Source of the DNA: Desulfobacterales bacterium
GTDB lineage: Bacteria > Desulfobacterota > Desulfobacteria > Desulfobacterales > SpSt-501
Direction of reading: 5' to 3'
Assembly: GCA_025454255.1 (NCBI GenBank)
Contig: JALOOU010000007.1
Location: 1-62,239 of the forward strand
DNA: 62,239 bases
Of the stretch, positions 28,723-37,931 are shown in pieces. Position numbers and translations under genes: made by a program. Numbering within the stretch: the first letter of the stretch is position 1; each line of letters begins with the position of its first letter. The notes under the pieces are model-generated. The model saw only the letters and a program-made list of their open reading frames with translations, did no database searches and was not told the DNA's origin.

Positions 28723-30420
28723 ATGGCATCAACGCTCGACGCTCGGTTCAGCGGGCTGGCGGATGAGGCGCGCGCAACGCTATTGAAGGGGCTGGCCGCC
28801 GCCATGCCGGACGTCACCCTGAACGACCGGCACCTGTGCGACTTGGAGATGCTCGCCACCGGCGGGTTCTGGCCGCTGCAGGGGTTCATGACCCGGGCCG
28901 ACTACGAGCCGGTGCTCGACCGCATGCGGCTGACGGGGGGGGCCGTCTGGCCCGTCCCGATCTGCCTGGATGTGCCCGAGATCAAGGCCCGCCGCCTGGA
29001 GGCGGGCCAGTCGGTGGCGTTGCGCGACCCGGAGGGGTTTCTTCTGGCGGTCATGCACATCGAAGACATCTGGCCGGCGGATCGCGCAAAGGAGGCCTCC
29101 CAGGTCTGCGGCACCCTGGACCCGTCCCACCCCGGCGTGGACTATCTGCTCAACAAGACCGGCGACGTCTACCTCGGCGGCCGGCTCGAGGTGGTCAGCC
29201 TGCCGCTGCACTACGATTTCCGCAAAATCCGGCTGACCCCCGGGGAGATCCGGGCGGCCGTCCGCAAGCTCAACTGGAAGCGCATGGTGGGCTTCATCAC
29301 CGAAAACCCCATTCACCGCCCCCAGTTCGAAATGACCCTGCAGGCCATGCGGCTGGCCCGGGCCAACCTTCTCATCCTGCCCGTGGCCGGCATGACCAAG
29401 CCGGGGGACTTCGACCACTACACCCGGGTGCGCTGCGTGCGCCAGGTGGTGCAGCACTACCCGCCCGAGGCCTATCTGCTCAACCTGCTGCCCCTCTCCA
29501 TGCGCATGTCCGGGCCGCGGGAGGCGCTGTTGCACGCCATCATCTGCCGCAACTTCGGCTGCACCCATTTCATCGCCGGCCGCGACCACGCCGGCCCCGG
29601 CTGCGACCCCAGCGGCAAGCCCTTCTACGGCAGGGACGATGCCTGCCGGCTGGCAGAGGAGCACGCCCGGGAGATCGGCATCGAGATCATCTCCTTTCCC
29701 GAGATGGTGTACCTGCCCTTCGAAGACGAGCACCGCAGCAGCGACCAGGTCCCCGCCGGGACCCAGACCATCTCCCTCTCCGGGACCGACATCCGCCGCA
29801 GGGTGCGCGAAGGCCGCCGGATTCCAGAGTGGGCCACCTTCCCCGAGGTCATCGCCGAGCTGCAGCGCGCCTACCCGCCGCCCGACCGGCAGGGGTTCAG
29901 CATCTTCATGACCGGCCTCTCGGGCGCCGGCAAGTCCACCATCGCCCGGATCCTCTACTCCAAGTTCCTGGAGCGCGGCGAACGGCCGGTGACCCTGCTG
30001 GACGGAGACATCGTTCGCCATAACCTGTCGAGCGAGCTCAGCTTCTCGAAGGAGCATCGGGACATCAACGTGCGCCGCATCGGCTTCGTGGCCTCCGAGA
30101 TCACCAAAAACCGCGGCATCGCCATCTGCGCCCCCATCGCGCCCTATGCCAAAACCAGGGCCGAGATCCGCAGCGCCATCCAAACCCACGGCGGGTTCAT
30201 CGAGGTGCACGTGGCCACGCCGATCGCGGAGTGCGAGAAGCGCGACCGCAAGGGCATGTATGCCAAGGCCCGCGCCGGCCTCGTCAAGGGCTTCACCGGG
30301 ATCGACGACCCGTACGAAGCGCCCGAGTCCCCCGAGATCCGCATCGACACGACGCACCTCAGCCCGGACGAAGCCGCGCAGGAGATCCTGCTCTACCTGG
30401 GGCAGCGGGGGTACATATGA
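28723..30420 (+). CDS. Bifunctional ATP sulfurylase / APS kinase (ATP-sulfurylase motif altered)
   Basis: 565 residues. Residues about 1-385 are an ATP sulfurylase fold (PLQGFM, GRDHAGPG, SGTDIRRRV); about 390-565 an APS kinase with P-loop GLSGAGKST (about 403-411), DGD and the lid KARAG. Sulfate would be activated to APS then PAPS in the cytoplasm. The nucleotide motif normally QxRNPxHRxH reads ITENPIHRPQ (about 202-211): Gln, Arg and the second His are replaced, so the first activity is in doubt while the kinase half looks sound. The ATG at 28723 has AAAGGA upstream; an ATG at 28645 in the same frame adds 26 poorly folded residues. The stop overlaps galE (ATGA). Confidence 0.9.
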   Translation: MASTLDARFSGLADEARATLLKGLAAAMPDVTLNDRHLCDLEMLATGGFWPLQGFMTRADYEPVLDRMRLTGGAVWPVPICLDVPEIKARRLEAGQSVALRDPEGFLLAVMHIEDIWPADRAKEASQVCGTLDPSHPGVDYLLNKTGDVYLGGRLEVVSLPLHYDFRKIRLTPGEIRAAVRKLNWKRMVGFITENPIHRPQFEMTLQAMRLARANLLILPVAGMTKPGDFDHYTRVRCVRQVVQHYPPEAYLLNLLPLSMRMSGPREALLHAIICRNFGCTHFIAGRDHAGPGCDPSGKPFYGRDDACRLAEEHAREIGIEIISFPEMVYLPFEDEHRSSDQVPAGTQTISLSGTDIRRRVREGRRIPEWATFPEVIAELQRAYPPPDRQGFSIFMTGLSGAGKSTIARILYSKFLERGERPVTLLDGDIVRHNLSSELSFSKEHRDINVRRIGFVASEITKNRGIAICAPIAPYAKTRAEIRSAIQTHGGFIEVHVATPIAECEKRDRKGMYAKARAGLVKGFTGIDDPYEAPESPEIRIDTTHLSPDEAAQEILLYLGQRGYI

Positions 30421-31388
30421 ACGTTCTGGTGACGGGCGGCGCCGGCTACATCGGCTCCCACTGCTGCAAGGAGCTGGCCGCACAAGGCTTCCGGCCGGTG
30501 GTCTTCGACGACCTCTCGAAAGGGCACCGGGAAAACCTCCGCTGGGGCGAATTTTATCAGGGCACGACCGGCAGCAGGCAGGACCTCGCGGAATGCCTGG
30601 ACCGGCACCGAATCGAGGCCGTCATGCACTTTGCCGCCTTCATCGAGGTCGGGGAGTCCGTCGCCGATCCGGCGGCCTACTATCGCAACAACGTCTGCGG
30701 CTCGCTCAACCTGCTGCAGGCCATGGTGCAGCGCGGCATCCGGCGCCTGGTCTTCTCCTCCTCGGCGGCGGTCTACGGCAACCCGGCGCGGGTGCCGATC
30801 GACGAAGAGCATGCCCGGGCGCCGCTCAGCCCCTACGGCTGGAGCAAGCAGATGGTGGAGACCCTGCTGGCCGACTTCGACGTCGCCTGGGGGCTGCGCG
30901 CGGTGGCGCTGCGCTATTTCAACGCCGCCGGCGCCGACGCCTCGGCGGAGATCGGCGAGCAGCACACGCCCGAAAGCCACCTCATTCCCCGGCTGTTGGA
31001 TGCCGCCATGGCCGGCAGCCCGGTCGAGATCTACGGCACCGATTACGCCACGCCGGATGGAACCTGCATCCGGGACTACATTCATGTCACGGATCTGGCC
31101 CGGGCGCACGTGGCGGCGCTCGAGCATCTGCTGAACGGGCGGCCGAGCGGCGCCTTCAATTTGGGCCAGGGCCGGGGCTTCTCCGTTCGCGAGGTGATCC
31201 ACAAAACCATGGAGATCACCGGCCGACCGATCCAGGTCCGCACGGCCGCCCGGCGACCGGGGGATGCCCCGATGCTGATCGCCTCCAACGAAAAAGCCCG
31301 GCGCGAGCTGGGCTGGACCCCCCGGCACAGCGACCTGGAGAACATCCTCGCCACTGCCTGGCAATGGCACCAGCGCATCAGGCGCTGA
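30417..31388 (+). CDS. galE: UDP-glucose 4-epimerase
   Basis: Extended short-chain dehydrogenase, 323 residues. NAD motif TGGAGYIGSH (6-15), catalytic Ser in FSSSAAVYG (about 117-125), YxxxK as YGWSK (about 142-146), and the RYFNAAGA and RDYIHV segments typical of GalE. It interconverts UDP-Glc/UDP-Gal (or the GlcNAc pair). The ATGA overlap with the PAPS-forming enzyme suggests coupled expression, possibly for a sulfated or galactose-containing surface glycan (inference). Confidence 0.93.
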   Translation: MNVLVTGGAGYIGSHCCKELAAQGFRPVVFDDLSKGHRENLRWGEFYQGTTGSRQDLAECLDRHRIEAVMHFAAFIEVGESVADPAAYYRNNVCGSLNLLQAMVQRGIRRLVFSSSAAVYGNPARVPIDEEHARAPLSPYGWSKQMVETLLADFDVAWGLRAVALRYFNAAGADASAEIGEQHTPESHLIPRLLDAAMAGSPVEIYGTDYATPDGTCIRDYIHVTDLARAHVAALEHLLNGRPSGAFNLGQGRGFSVREVIHKTMEITGRPIQVRTAARRPGDAPMLIASNEKARRELGWTPRHSDLENILATAWQWHQRIRR

Positions 31389-31398
31389 GGACGTTTGA

Positions 31399-32766
31399 AT
31401 GCCCGATCGCATCCTCATCATCGGCGACATCGAGCGCGAGCTGGCGGCCTACGCCGACCCCCTGGCGCAGGACTATGCCCTGAGCCTCGCCCCCGGCCTC
31501 CCGGAGGCGGTCAAACGCCTGCAGAAGGAGGCCTTCGCCCTGATCCTCTTCGACCTGCGGGACGTGCAGGCGGACATCGCCGAGATCGTCGACGCCCTCC
31601 AGCAGCTCTCGCCGTCGACGCCGATCGTCGTCGCCGCCCAACACCCGGACGCCCGGCAGATCGTCGCCGCCGTCAAGGCCGGTGCCGCCGACTTCCTGTC
31701 CAAACCCTTCGCCGCCGAAAAGCTGCGCCTGGCCGTGCGCCGCGCTTTAGAGCATCGCAGCCTCAAAAATGAGATCGACTACCTGCGCCGCGAGCAGGAT
31801 GTGATCTACGACCCCCAGCACATCATCGCCATCAGCCCCGCGATGCAAAAGACCATGGCCGGCATTCAGCGCCTGGCCCAGACCGAATCCACCATCCTGA
31901 TCACCGGCGAAACCGGGACCGGCAAGAGCTTCGTCTCCGGCAACATCCACTTCAACAGCCCGCGCCGCCGGAAGCCCTTCATCAAGGTGAACTGCGCCAA
32001 CATCCCGGAGACCCTGCTGGAGAGCGAACTCTTCGGCCACGAGCGCGGCGCCTTTACCGGCGCCGACAAGACGCGGGCCGGCCGCTTCGAGCAGGCGCAC
32101 GGCGGCACCCTCTTCCTGGACGAGTTCTGCGAGCTCTCCTTCGGGCTGCAATCCAAGCTGCTGCGGGTGCTGGAGGACAAGTCCTTCGAACGCTTGGGGG
32201 GCAACAAGACCATCCAGTCCGATGTCCGGGTCATCGCCGCCACCAACCGCGATATCGAGTCGCTGGTGCGGGAGGGACGGTTCCGGGAGGACCTCTACTA
32301 CCGCATCAACGTGCTGCGGATCCACCTGCCGCCGCTGCGCGAACGGCGTGCCGACATCGAACCGCTCGCGTTTTACCTGCTGCATAAGCTCGGCCGGTCG
32401 CTGAAGAAGCCCGCCACCGGGTTCGCCCCGGAGGTGATCCGCCTGTTCCAGGAGTACCCCTGGCCCGGCAACATCCGCCAGCTCTCCAACACGATCGAGC
32501 GTGCGGTCCTGGTGGCGGAAGGTCCCCGCATCGAGCCCGAAAGCGTCTCCCTGCCCGAGTTTCAAAAGCCGGCGGCCGCAGCCGCCTCCCCGCCGGGGCT
32601 CAAGCTCACGGCCGACCAGGAGCGGGATCTCATCTTCAAGGCGCTCACGGACAACCTCTGGATCCAGAAGGACGCCGCGCGCCAACTGGGGATATCCCCC
32701 CGCGCCCTGAACTACCGCGTCAAGAAGCTCGGCATCAGCCACCACCGCTGGCGCAAGAACAAATGA
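31399..32766 (+). CDS. Sigma-54-dependent response regulator (NtrC type)
   Basis: 455 residues: receiver (1-120), AAA+ sigma-54 activator (about 135-365; GETGTGKS Walker A, GAFTGA loop, LFLDEF Walker B, R-finger region) and a C-terminal Fis-type HTH (about 415-455). The receiver is partly degenerate: the first acidic pair reads GD instead of DD and the usual Thr/Ser is Ala, though the acceptor Asp (ILFDLRD) and Lys (SKPF) remain. It starts 10 bases after galE; targets are unknown and no clear -24/-12 promoter was spotted nearby. Confidence 0.92.
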   Translation: MPDRILIIGDIERELAAYADPLAQDYALSLAPGLPEAVKRLQKEAFALILFDLRDVQADIAEIVDALQQLSPSTPIVVAAQHPDARQIVAAVKAGAADFLSKPFAAEKLRLAVRRALEHRSLKNEIDYLRREQDVIYDPQHIIAISPAMQKTMAGIQRLAQTESTILITGETGTGKSFVSGNIHFNSPRRRKPFIKVNCANIPETLLESELFGHERGAFTGADKTRAGRFEQAHGGTLFLDEFCELSFGLQSKLLRVLEDKSFERLGGNKTIQSDVRVIAATNRDIESLVREGRFREDLYYRINVLRIHLPPLRERRADIEPLAFYLLHKLGRSLKKPATGFAPEVIRLFQEYPWPGNIRQLSNTIERAVLVAEGPRIEPESVSLPEFQKPAAAAASPPGLKLTADQERDLIFKALTDNLWIQKDAARQLGISPRALNYRVKKLGISHHRWRKNK

Positions 32767-32779
32767 AGAGCACGTGAGA

Positions 32780-33229
32780 ATGCGAACGCTTTTCGGCGTG
32801 CTGATCTGTTCGGCGCTCTGCCTGGGCTGGGTCGTGGCATCCGCCGGCGCGGGCGAGCGGCCGCCGGAGGGGTTGGATGTCTATGTGCTCGGGCAGCATG
32901 CCTATGTGGCGGCAGGGAAGGACGGGCTCTTCGTGGTTGATATCCGCAGCCAGGCGGACCTCGGCAGGATTGCCACTGTACCTACGCCTGGTGAGGCGAA
33001 GGGGGCCTTCGCCGCCGGCAGCTTTGCCTATGTGGCGGCAGGCGCCGCCGGTCTACACATCCTTGATATCCGCAACCCGGCCAGTCCGCTGATCGTGGGC
33101 TCGGTGGATACCCCGGGGGACGCCCGCGATGTGTACGTCTTCAGCGACTATGCCCTCGTGGCGGATGGCATAGTGAGGGACGCCGCAACTGGCGTTTGGT
33201 GCGCGTTGATCCATTTTCCTTGGATATAG
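32780..33229 (+). pseudogene. LVIVD-repeat beta-propeller protein, C-terminally truncated
   Basis: 149 residues remain. A signal peptide (about 1-26) and two and a half LVIVD-type blades are visible (QHAYVAAGKDGLFVVDI, then SFAYVAAGAAGLHILDI, then DYALVADG), after which the repeat stops in mid-blade near 33168 and runs into unrelated sequence. Full-length relatives have many more blades. The break lies next to a truncated IS, so loss by rearrangement is likely. It would be a periplasmic or exported protein if made. Confidence 0.75.
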
Positions 33230-33409
33230 GCTTGCGGCACCGTCTATCCTCTTGTTTCGCTCCGAGATCATCTCCGCCCATTCCCGGAAGGCGCAGCTTT
33301 GCAAATCAGCCGGCCAGCGCCACCGATGTTTAAAAAACCTCCAAGATTCGATTCATCACTGATATACCTATCGTGGCTGGATTGTCTATTCTAAAGGATA
33401 TCGCTTGTT
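33230..33409. other. Junction sequence between broken propeller gene and IS remnant
   Basis: No gene, RNA or clear IS terminal repeat is visible. The blade pattern of the upstream gene does not resume in any frame. Confidence 0.5.
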
Positions 33410-34420
33410 CTATGCAGGAAAAACCAACCAGTTGGAGGAGATGAACGAAAACAGCCGGTGCTCAATCTTGTTCCATTTGCTGGTGCCAGGTGGAAAATGA
33501 GACATCTGGATGCAAAGCCCTGTCGCATCCGCCAACAGCTGCAAGCCCAGCTTCCAGGAGCGCAAGCGGTACCCGTTGCTGCCCCCGCCATCAGCAGTGA
33601 TCAGCAACCGATGCGCCTTCGGATACAGCCGCTGGCCCTCCGCACGCCACCATCCCTGAAGCGATGCGACCGCAAAGGCGCCCGTGTCATGATCGGCCCC
33701 CACATTCACAAAGCCGGCGTTGCGCCCCAGATCATAGACACCGTACGGGCAGGCCCGCGGCACGGAGGGGTCCGCAAAATCATGGCCGCTCACCTCTGCC
33801 GGAAAGTTTTGTTTGCGCCATTGGCGGCCCGTTTTCTGATAGTTCCCGATCAACTCCTTCTTCCGGGTGTTAACCGAGACCACTGGCTCGCCGGCGCTCA
33901 TGGCCTGACGTACCTGCTCGTTGATATAGCGAAACTGCTGGTCCCGGTCCGGATGGCTCTTGCCCTCTATGGTGTTACAGTTGCCCTGCAGGCTGTAGTT
34001 CATTGTCCGCTGCAACTGCGCAACCTTCTCGTGGCTGATTGGATGCTTCTGAGCACACAGCTCAGCCGAAAGCGCCCGGGTGCTTTTGCACGTCCAGCGC
34101 AACGGCGACTGCGGCTCCCCTCGGGTCAGCGGCTCCACCAGGGCATCCAGCTTATCGAGCAGATCCGGATCCAGCATCACCAACGCACGGCGTCCGGCTC
34201 CGCTTCGACGAATGCGTCCTTCGGCCAGCGGCTTGGCGCTGAGTTCGCCAATGGCTCTGGTGATCGTCACTCGCGACAGCCCGCAGGCGCGGCTCATCAG
34301 AAAAAGCCCGCCGAAGCCAAGCTGCAGCGCTTCCTCGGCGGCCACCATCCGCTTGCCACGCTCGTTGAGATGCGGCCACAGGTGCCGACGCTGCTGCGTC
34401 AATACCGGGAGGGTTTTCAT
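33410..34420 (-). pseudogene. ISAzo13-type transposase, C-terminally truncated
   Basis: 336 residues. The N-terminal HTH region (RACGLSRVTITRAIGEL, about 45-61) and the family's DDE-core segments are seen: VSVNTRKKELIGNY (first Asp region), HDFADP, YGVYDLGRNAGFVNVG, LLITADGGGSNG (second Asp) and the terminal FPPGTSKWNKIEHRLFSFI with its Glu. Relatives continue for roughly 70-100 residues past this point; here the frame turns to unrelated residues and stops just after SSNW, so it is probably inactive. Confidence 0.8.
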
Positions 34421-34470
34421 GCCCCCAACATAGCTTATAAGGCTCGAATTGTAAGGTTAATTTATTGACA
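33410..34470 (-). mobile_element. Remnant of an ISAzo13-family insertion sequence
   Basis: The element contains one transposase gene truncated at its 3' end and about 50 bases of upstream flank. I could not find a matching pair of terminal inverted repeats or a target duplication, which agrees with loss of the right end. Limits are approximate. Confidence 0.6.
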
Positions 34471-34475
34471 AGCAC

Positions 34476-36767
34476 TTAGCCTTTTTGTAAGCAATTCGCC
34501 AATCCTGTTTTCAAAAGTTTTTCATCAGGCACCGCGGGCAGGCTGAAATTAAATATTGCGCCCTGGCCGGGGTTGCTCTCGAACCATAGTTTGCCCTGGT
34601 GGCGGAGGATGATCGATCGGCAGATGGACAGTCCGATCCCCATCCCTTGAGGTTTAGTTGTAAAAAACGGATTGAAAATCTTTTCAGATTCTTCCTTGGA
34701 AACGCCCTTGCCGCTGTCTGCAACCGCCGCCCTTACCTCGGAGTCCTGGCGGAAGGTTGTGATCACCGCCAGCCGTTCTGCGCCCGGGCATTCGTTCATG
34801 GCATCGAAAGAATTGATCATCAAGTTTAATGCAACCTGCTGCAGCTGTATCCGATCCCCCTGCACCAACGGAAGCTGCGGATCAAGGTTCAAGGAGACCT
34901 TTACGTTCCGCATCAAGGCATCGCTGTTCAAAAGCGCGGCCACTTCTCGGAAAACCGAGTTGAGGTCCAGCGGTTCAAACTCTACTTTTTCCTTTTTTAG
35001 AAGCGTCCGCAGCCGGTTGACGACCTCGCTGGCGCGGCTGCCCTCCTTTGCCACGTCGCTCAGAATCTCCCGTATCTCAGCCAGATCGGGGACCGGCGCG
35101 CTCAAATACCTCTGGGCTGCCTGGGCGTTGCTCATGATGGCGGCTAACGGCTGGTTGACCTCGTGAGCCAACGAGGCGGTCAGCTCCCCCAGCGTTGCAA
35201 CGCGGGCCAAGTGGGCCAGCTCCTCCCTGCGCTGCCGGGCTTCGGCCTCGACTTCCATTCGCTCGGTTAAGTCGCGCGCAGCCGCATAAATCAATTCGCC
35301 GAAGGGAACAGCCGCCCATTCCAGAAAACGATAGGTGCCGTCTTTGCAGCGATGGCGGTTTTCGAAGCGGATCAGTTCCATCTGCGATGCCAGCCTGGAA
35401 ACAGCCTCCCGAGTTTTGCCCAAATCATCGGGATGGACGAACTCAAAGAAACTCTTGGCCATGAGTTCCTCCCGGCTATAGCCCAGAATCTTTTCCCAAG
35501 CCGGGTTCAGACGCAGAAAATAGCCTCCCGTGTTTGCGATGCACAACAGATCCAGCGTGACGTTGAAGAACCGGTCCAGTTCCTCCGTTTTCTGCCGCAG
35601 CGATTCCTCGGCCGATTGCCGTCGACGTTTCTGCACCCACAACATCAAGATCAGGCAGGACTGCGCCAGAATAAAGGACAAAGCAGCAATGATGTAATGT
35701 TTAAGATCCCATAGCGTGTACTCCCGGTTGATGATGGTGCCTCCCTCCGGGAGATCATTTACACTCAGGTTCCAGCGGTGAAGCTGCCGCCAATCGAACA
35801 TCGGTAGAAAAGGCACCTCCAGCGTATGGGGGAGATCTGCAGGGGTTGAAACGCCTCGGAGGATATCGAGGACTTGTGCACCCCCTCTGGCGCCAATTTG
35901 CTCGAAGCTAACGAGGCTGCCGCCGACAATCCCTTCTCCCAATGCGACGTCGAGAACTCCAAAGATCGGAGCGGTAGAGATCTGGCCCAGCCTTTTGGCA
36001 ATCTCCTGGGTTGTTTGGTTTTTCCCGCTAACATCGCGAGCAACGCCCAAGAGGAGAGCTATGGAGCCAGGAGGTGCACTGGATAGAACGGTCGAGATAT
36101 CACCAATAGGCAAGTGGCTCAAGTAGTTAAACTCCAACTGCCCTTCCCATTTTTTCAAATCCCGCCGCGCTTGATCCTCTAACATCTTATCAACATCGTG
36201 GGCACCGCTCACGAGGTAGACGCGCTTTGCCCCGGGAACGAGCTTCAATGCAATCTCGAAAGTACCGATGATGTCAGGCCGCGGAAAATGGCAGATAATT
36301 CGACGGTCCGTTTTCGGCAACTCGAATCCCTGCGGCAAATACAAGGAGAGAATGGGGGCGTCTGGCAAAATATCTCTGCAATCCTCCAGAACAAATTCCA
36401 GGGATTCCGGAAACATGGTGATGATCATGTCGAACTGGCGATGGCCATACCGCAAGCGCATCTGCTCGACCAACATCTTTCGGTGTTCGAGGCCAGGATT
36501 TCTCCGCAGGTCCAGGGATTCGAAAAATTGATTCTGGCTGGATATCCCGCCAGAGGAAAGCCTGCCTGAGAGCCCCTTGTCGGTTATCTGGAAAATGGGC
36601 GCGTTGCCTTCGAAGGAATGCAGGATCAGAATCCTTTTTGTTTCGATGCCGGTTGGAGATTCAACTTGGGCATGGGTCACGGAGAGACATGGACCGTAGG
36701 AGGCCGTGATGAAGAAAAAGAAAGGAAAACAGAGCGTCATCCATCTGCTTAGTTTTGCCGTCGGCAT
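34476..36767 (-). CDS. Sensor histidine kinase with ABC-type ligand-binding sensor domain and PAS
   Basis: 763 residues: signal peptide (about 1-34), periplasmic binding domain of the ABC-substrate-binding type (about 40-335), one TM (about 355-376), PAS (about 395-510), HisKA with phospho-acceptor in LAHEVNQPLAA (about 540) and HATPase (G1 DSGKGV, G2 GMGIGLSI). The start is the ATG at 36767, which overlaps the stop of the decayed activase gene as TAATG; an alternative ATG lies 4 codons upstream. Such sensors often read small organic acids or aromatics. It is less GC-rich by eye than the flanking core genes, suggesting transfer. No response regulator is adjacent. It looks intact although its upstream partners are broken. 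Confidence 0.88.
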   Translation of the reverse strand: MPTAKLSRWMTLCFPFFFFITASYGPCLSVTHAQVESPTGIETKRILILHSFEGNAPIFQITDKGLSGRLSSGGISSQNQFFESLDLRRNPGLEHRKMLVEQMRLRYGHRQFDMIITMFPESLEFVLEDCRDILPDAPILSLYLPQGFELPKTDRRIICHFPRPDIIGTFEIALKLVPGAKRVYLVSGAHDVDKMLEDQARRDLKKWEGQLEFNYLSHLPIGDISTVLSSAPPGSIALLLGVARDVSGKNQTTQEIAKRLGQISTAPIFGVLDVALGEGIVGGSLVSFEQIGARGGAQVLDILRGVSTPADLPHTLEVPFLPMFDWRQLHRWNLSVNDLPEGGTIINREYTLWDLKHYIIAALSFILAQSCLILMLWVQKRRRQSAEESLRQKTEELDRFFNVTLDLLCIANTGGYFLRLNPAWEKILGYSREELMAKSFFEFVHPDDLGKTREAVSRLASQMELIRFENRHRCKDGTYRFLEWAAVPFGELIYAAARDLTERMEVEAEARQRREELAHLARVATLGELTASLAHEVNQPLAAIMSNAQAAQRYLSAPVPDLAEIREILSDVAKEGSRASEVVNRLRTLLKKEKVEFEPLDLNSVFREVAALLNSDALMRNVKVSLNLDPQLPLVQGDRIQLQQVALNLMINSFDAMNECPGAERLAVITTFRQDSEVRAAVADSGKGVSKEESEKIFNPFFTTKPQGMGIGLSICRSIILRHQGKLWFESNPGQGAIFNFSLPAVPDEKLLKTGLANCLQKG

Positions 36768-37503
36768 TATTGCAAACATAATGGCTTGAACACCATCAAC
36801 CCTTCAAGCTTCTCTTCGATTTTGCTCGCCAGCCCGACATTCCTGCCGATGCCGCCGGTGATCACGGACTTGTCCGCGATACCGACCTTCCTGACCAGTG
36901 CGGTGACCCGTGCGGCGATTGCGTCGTGGAGCCCGGCAAGGATGTCCTTTTTCCGCTCTACCTGCTTGAGCAGCGCGACCGCCGCACTTCGGCCGTAGGC
37001 TGCGCACAGTGTGTTGAACGGCAGGACTTTCGTACGTTGCAGCGACAGCGGACCAATCTCAGGCGGGGGGCACATGCAAAACCTCCGAGACGATCTCCAT
37101 GAAGCGGACCGTGCCGCCGGCGCACTTGTCGTTCATCACGAAGTCAGCGACCCCGCCCTTCGCACCGACGCGGATGCCCTTGCTGTCCTGCCCGCCGACG
37201 TCGAGGATGGTGGAGACTCCGGGCACAAACCACTGCGCTCCGCGGCAGTGGCAGCTGATCTCGGTAATGCTGCGATGAGCAAAGGGCACAACAAGCCCGT
37301 CCGTAACCTGTGGGCACAATATAGGCCATGTCCTCGATCTTCAAGGGGTAAATCTTCACGTCGGGCAGCGGCATGATGTTCTCGCCCCATTTGCCAGCGC
37401 GGTGATGTACGGCTGCATCCACCACCGCCTGGGCCGTTTTGCTGATATTAGGCCCGGAATCAATGGTGCCGCAGGTCAGCGACTACCCGTCGTCGAGGAT
37501 CAC
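36767..37503 (-). pseudogene. Decayed BcrD/BadG-type ATPase (benzoyl-CoA reductase / dehydratase activase family)
   Basis: Pieces of one ASKHA ATPase are spread over two frames: AYIVPTGYGR, VPFAHRSITEI, ILDVGGQDSKGI, FVMNDKCAGGT, then IGPLSLQ and SVITGGIGRNVGL. Damage: the N-terminal phosphate-1 loop is missing, an in-frame TAG lies at 37483-37485 after ILDDG, a one-base gain in a G run near 37310 shifts the frame, and another in a run of six C near 37070 shifts it back. Intact enzymes use ATP to push electrons into benzoyl-CoA reductase or 2-hydroxyacyl-CoA dehydratase. The GTG at 37503 overlaps the stop of the next relic, showing the old operon order. Confidence 0.8.
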
Positions 37504-37925
37504 GCACCTCCTTCCTGCTCCATCCGGCGGGCGAACACGGCCGCGCCCAGGGCCCGCACATACTGTTTCTGCGCAGGCAAAAGGGCCGGCCTGCCGCGGT
37601 GGGCTTCGATCGCCTTGACGATGCCGGCGTTCCGGACCACCCCTCCGCACAGCAGCAGCTCACCGGGCACGCCCACCCTCTGCACCATCCCCCACAGGCC
37701 GTCGGCGATGCACTTGTTCACCCTCGCCAGCATACCGGGAACGGCGGCCGGCGGGTCCCGGAGGATAAAGGACAGGATCTCGCCTTCGGCAAAGACCACG
37801 CACCGGCTGGAAACCGTTTCCGGGGCGGTGGCTTGCAGCGACAAGCGTCCCAAATCCTCCACCGGGATTTCCCGCATACGGCTCACGATGTCCAGCAGCG
37901 CCCCTGAAGCGATGCCGTTTCTCAA
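37500..37925 (-). pseudogene. C-terminal half of a second BcrA/BadF-type ATPase
   Basis: About 140 residues align with the back half of the activase fold: SGALLDIVSRM, CVVFAEGEILSFI, LLLCGGVVRNAGIV, ALGAAVFARRM. The front half, including the nucleotide-binding loop and the cluster Cys, is absent, replaced directly by the end of the Fe-S relic. Only a TTG could start it. It would have paired with the preceding BcrD-like subunit as a heterodimeric electron activator. Confidence 0.75.
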
Positions 37926-37931
37926 TCCTGC

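Noticed and set aside
33410..34475. Terminal inverted repeats for the ISAzo13-type element
   Set aside because: AT-rich sequence near 34440-34470 looked like an end, but no complementary partner was found near 33400, so exact element limits are not claimed.
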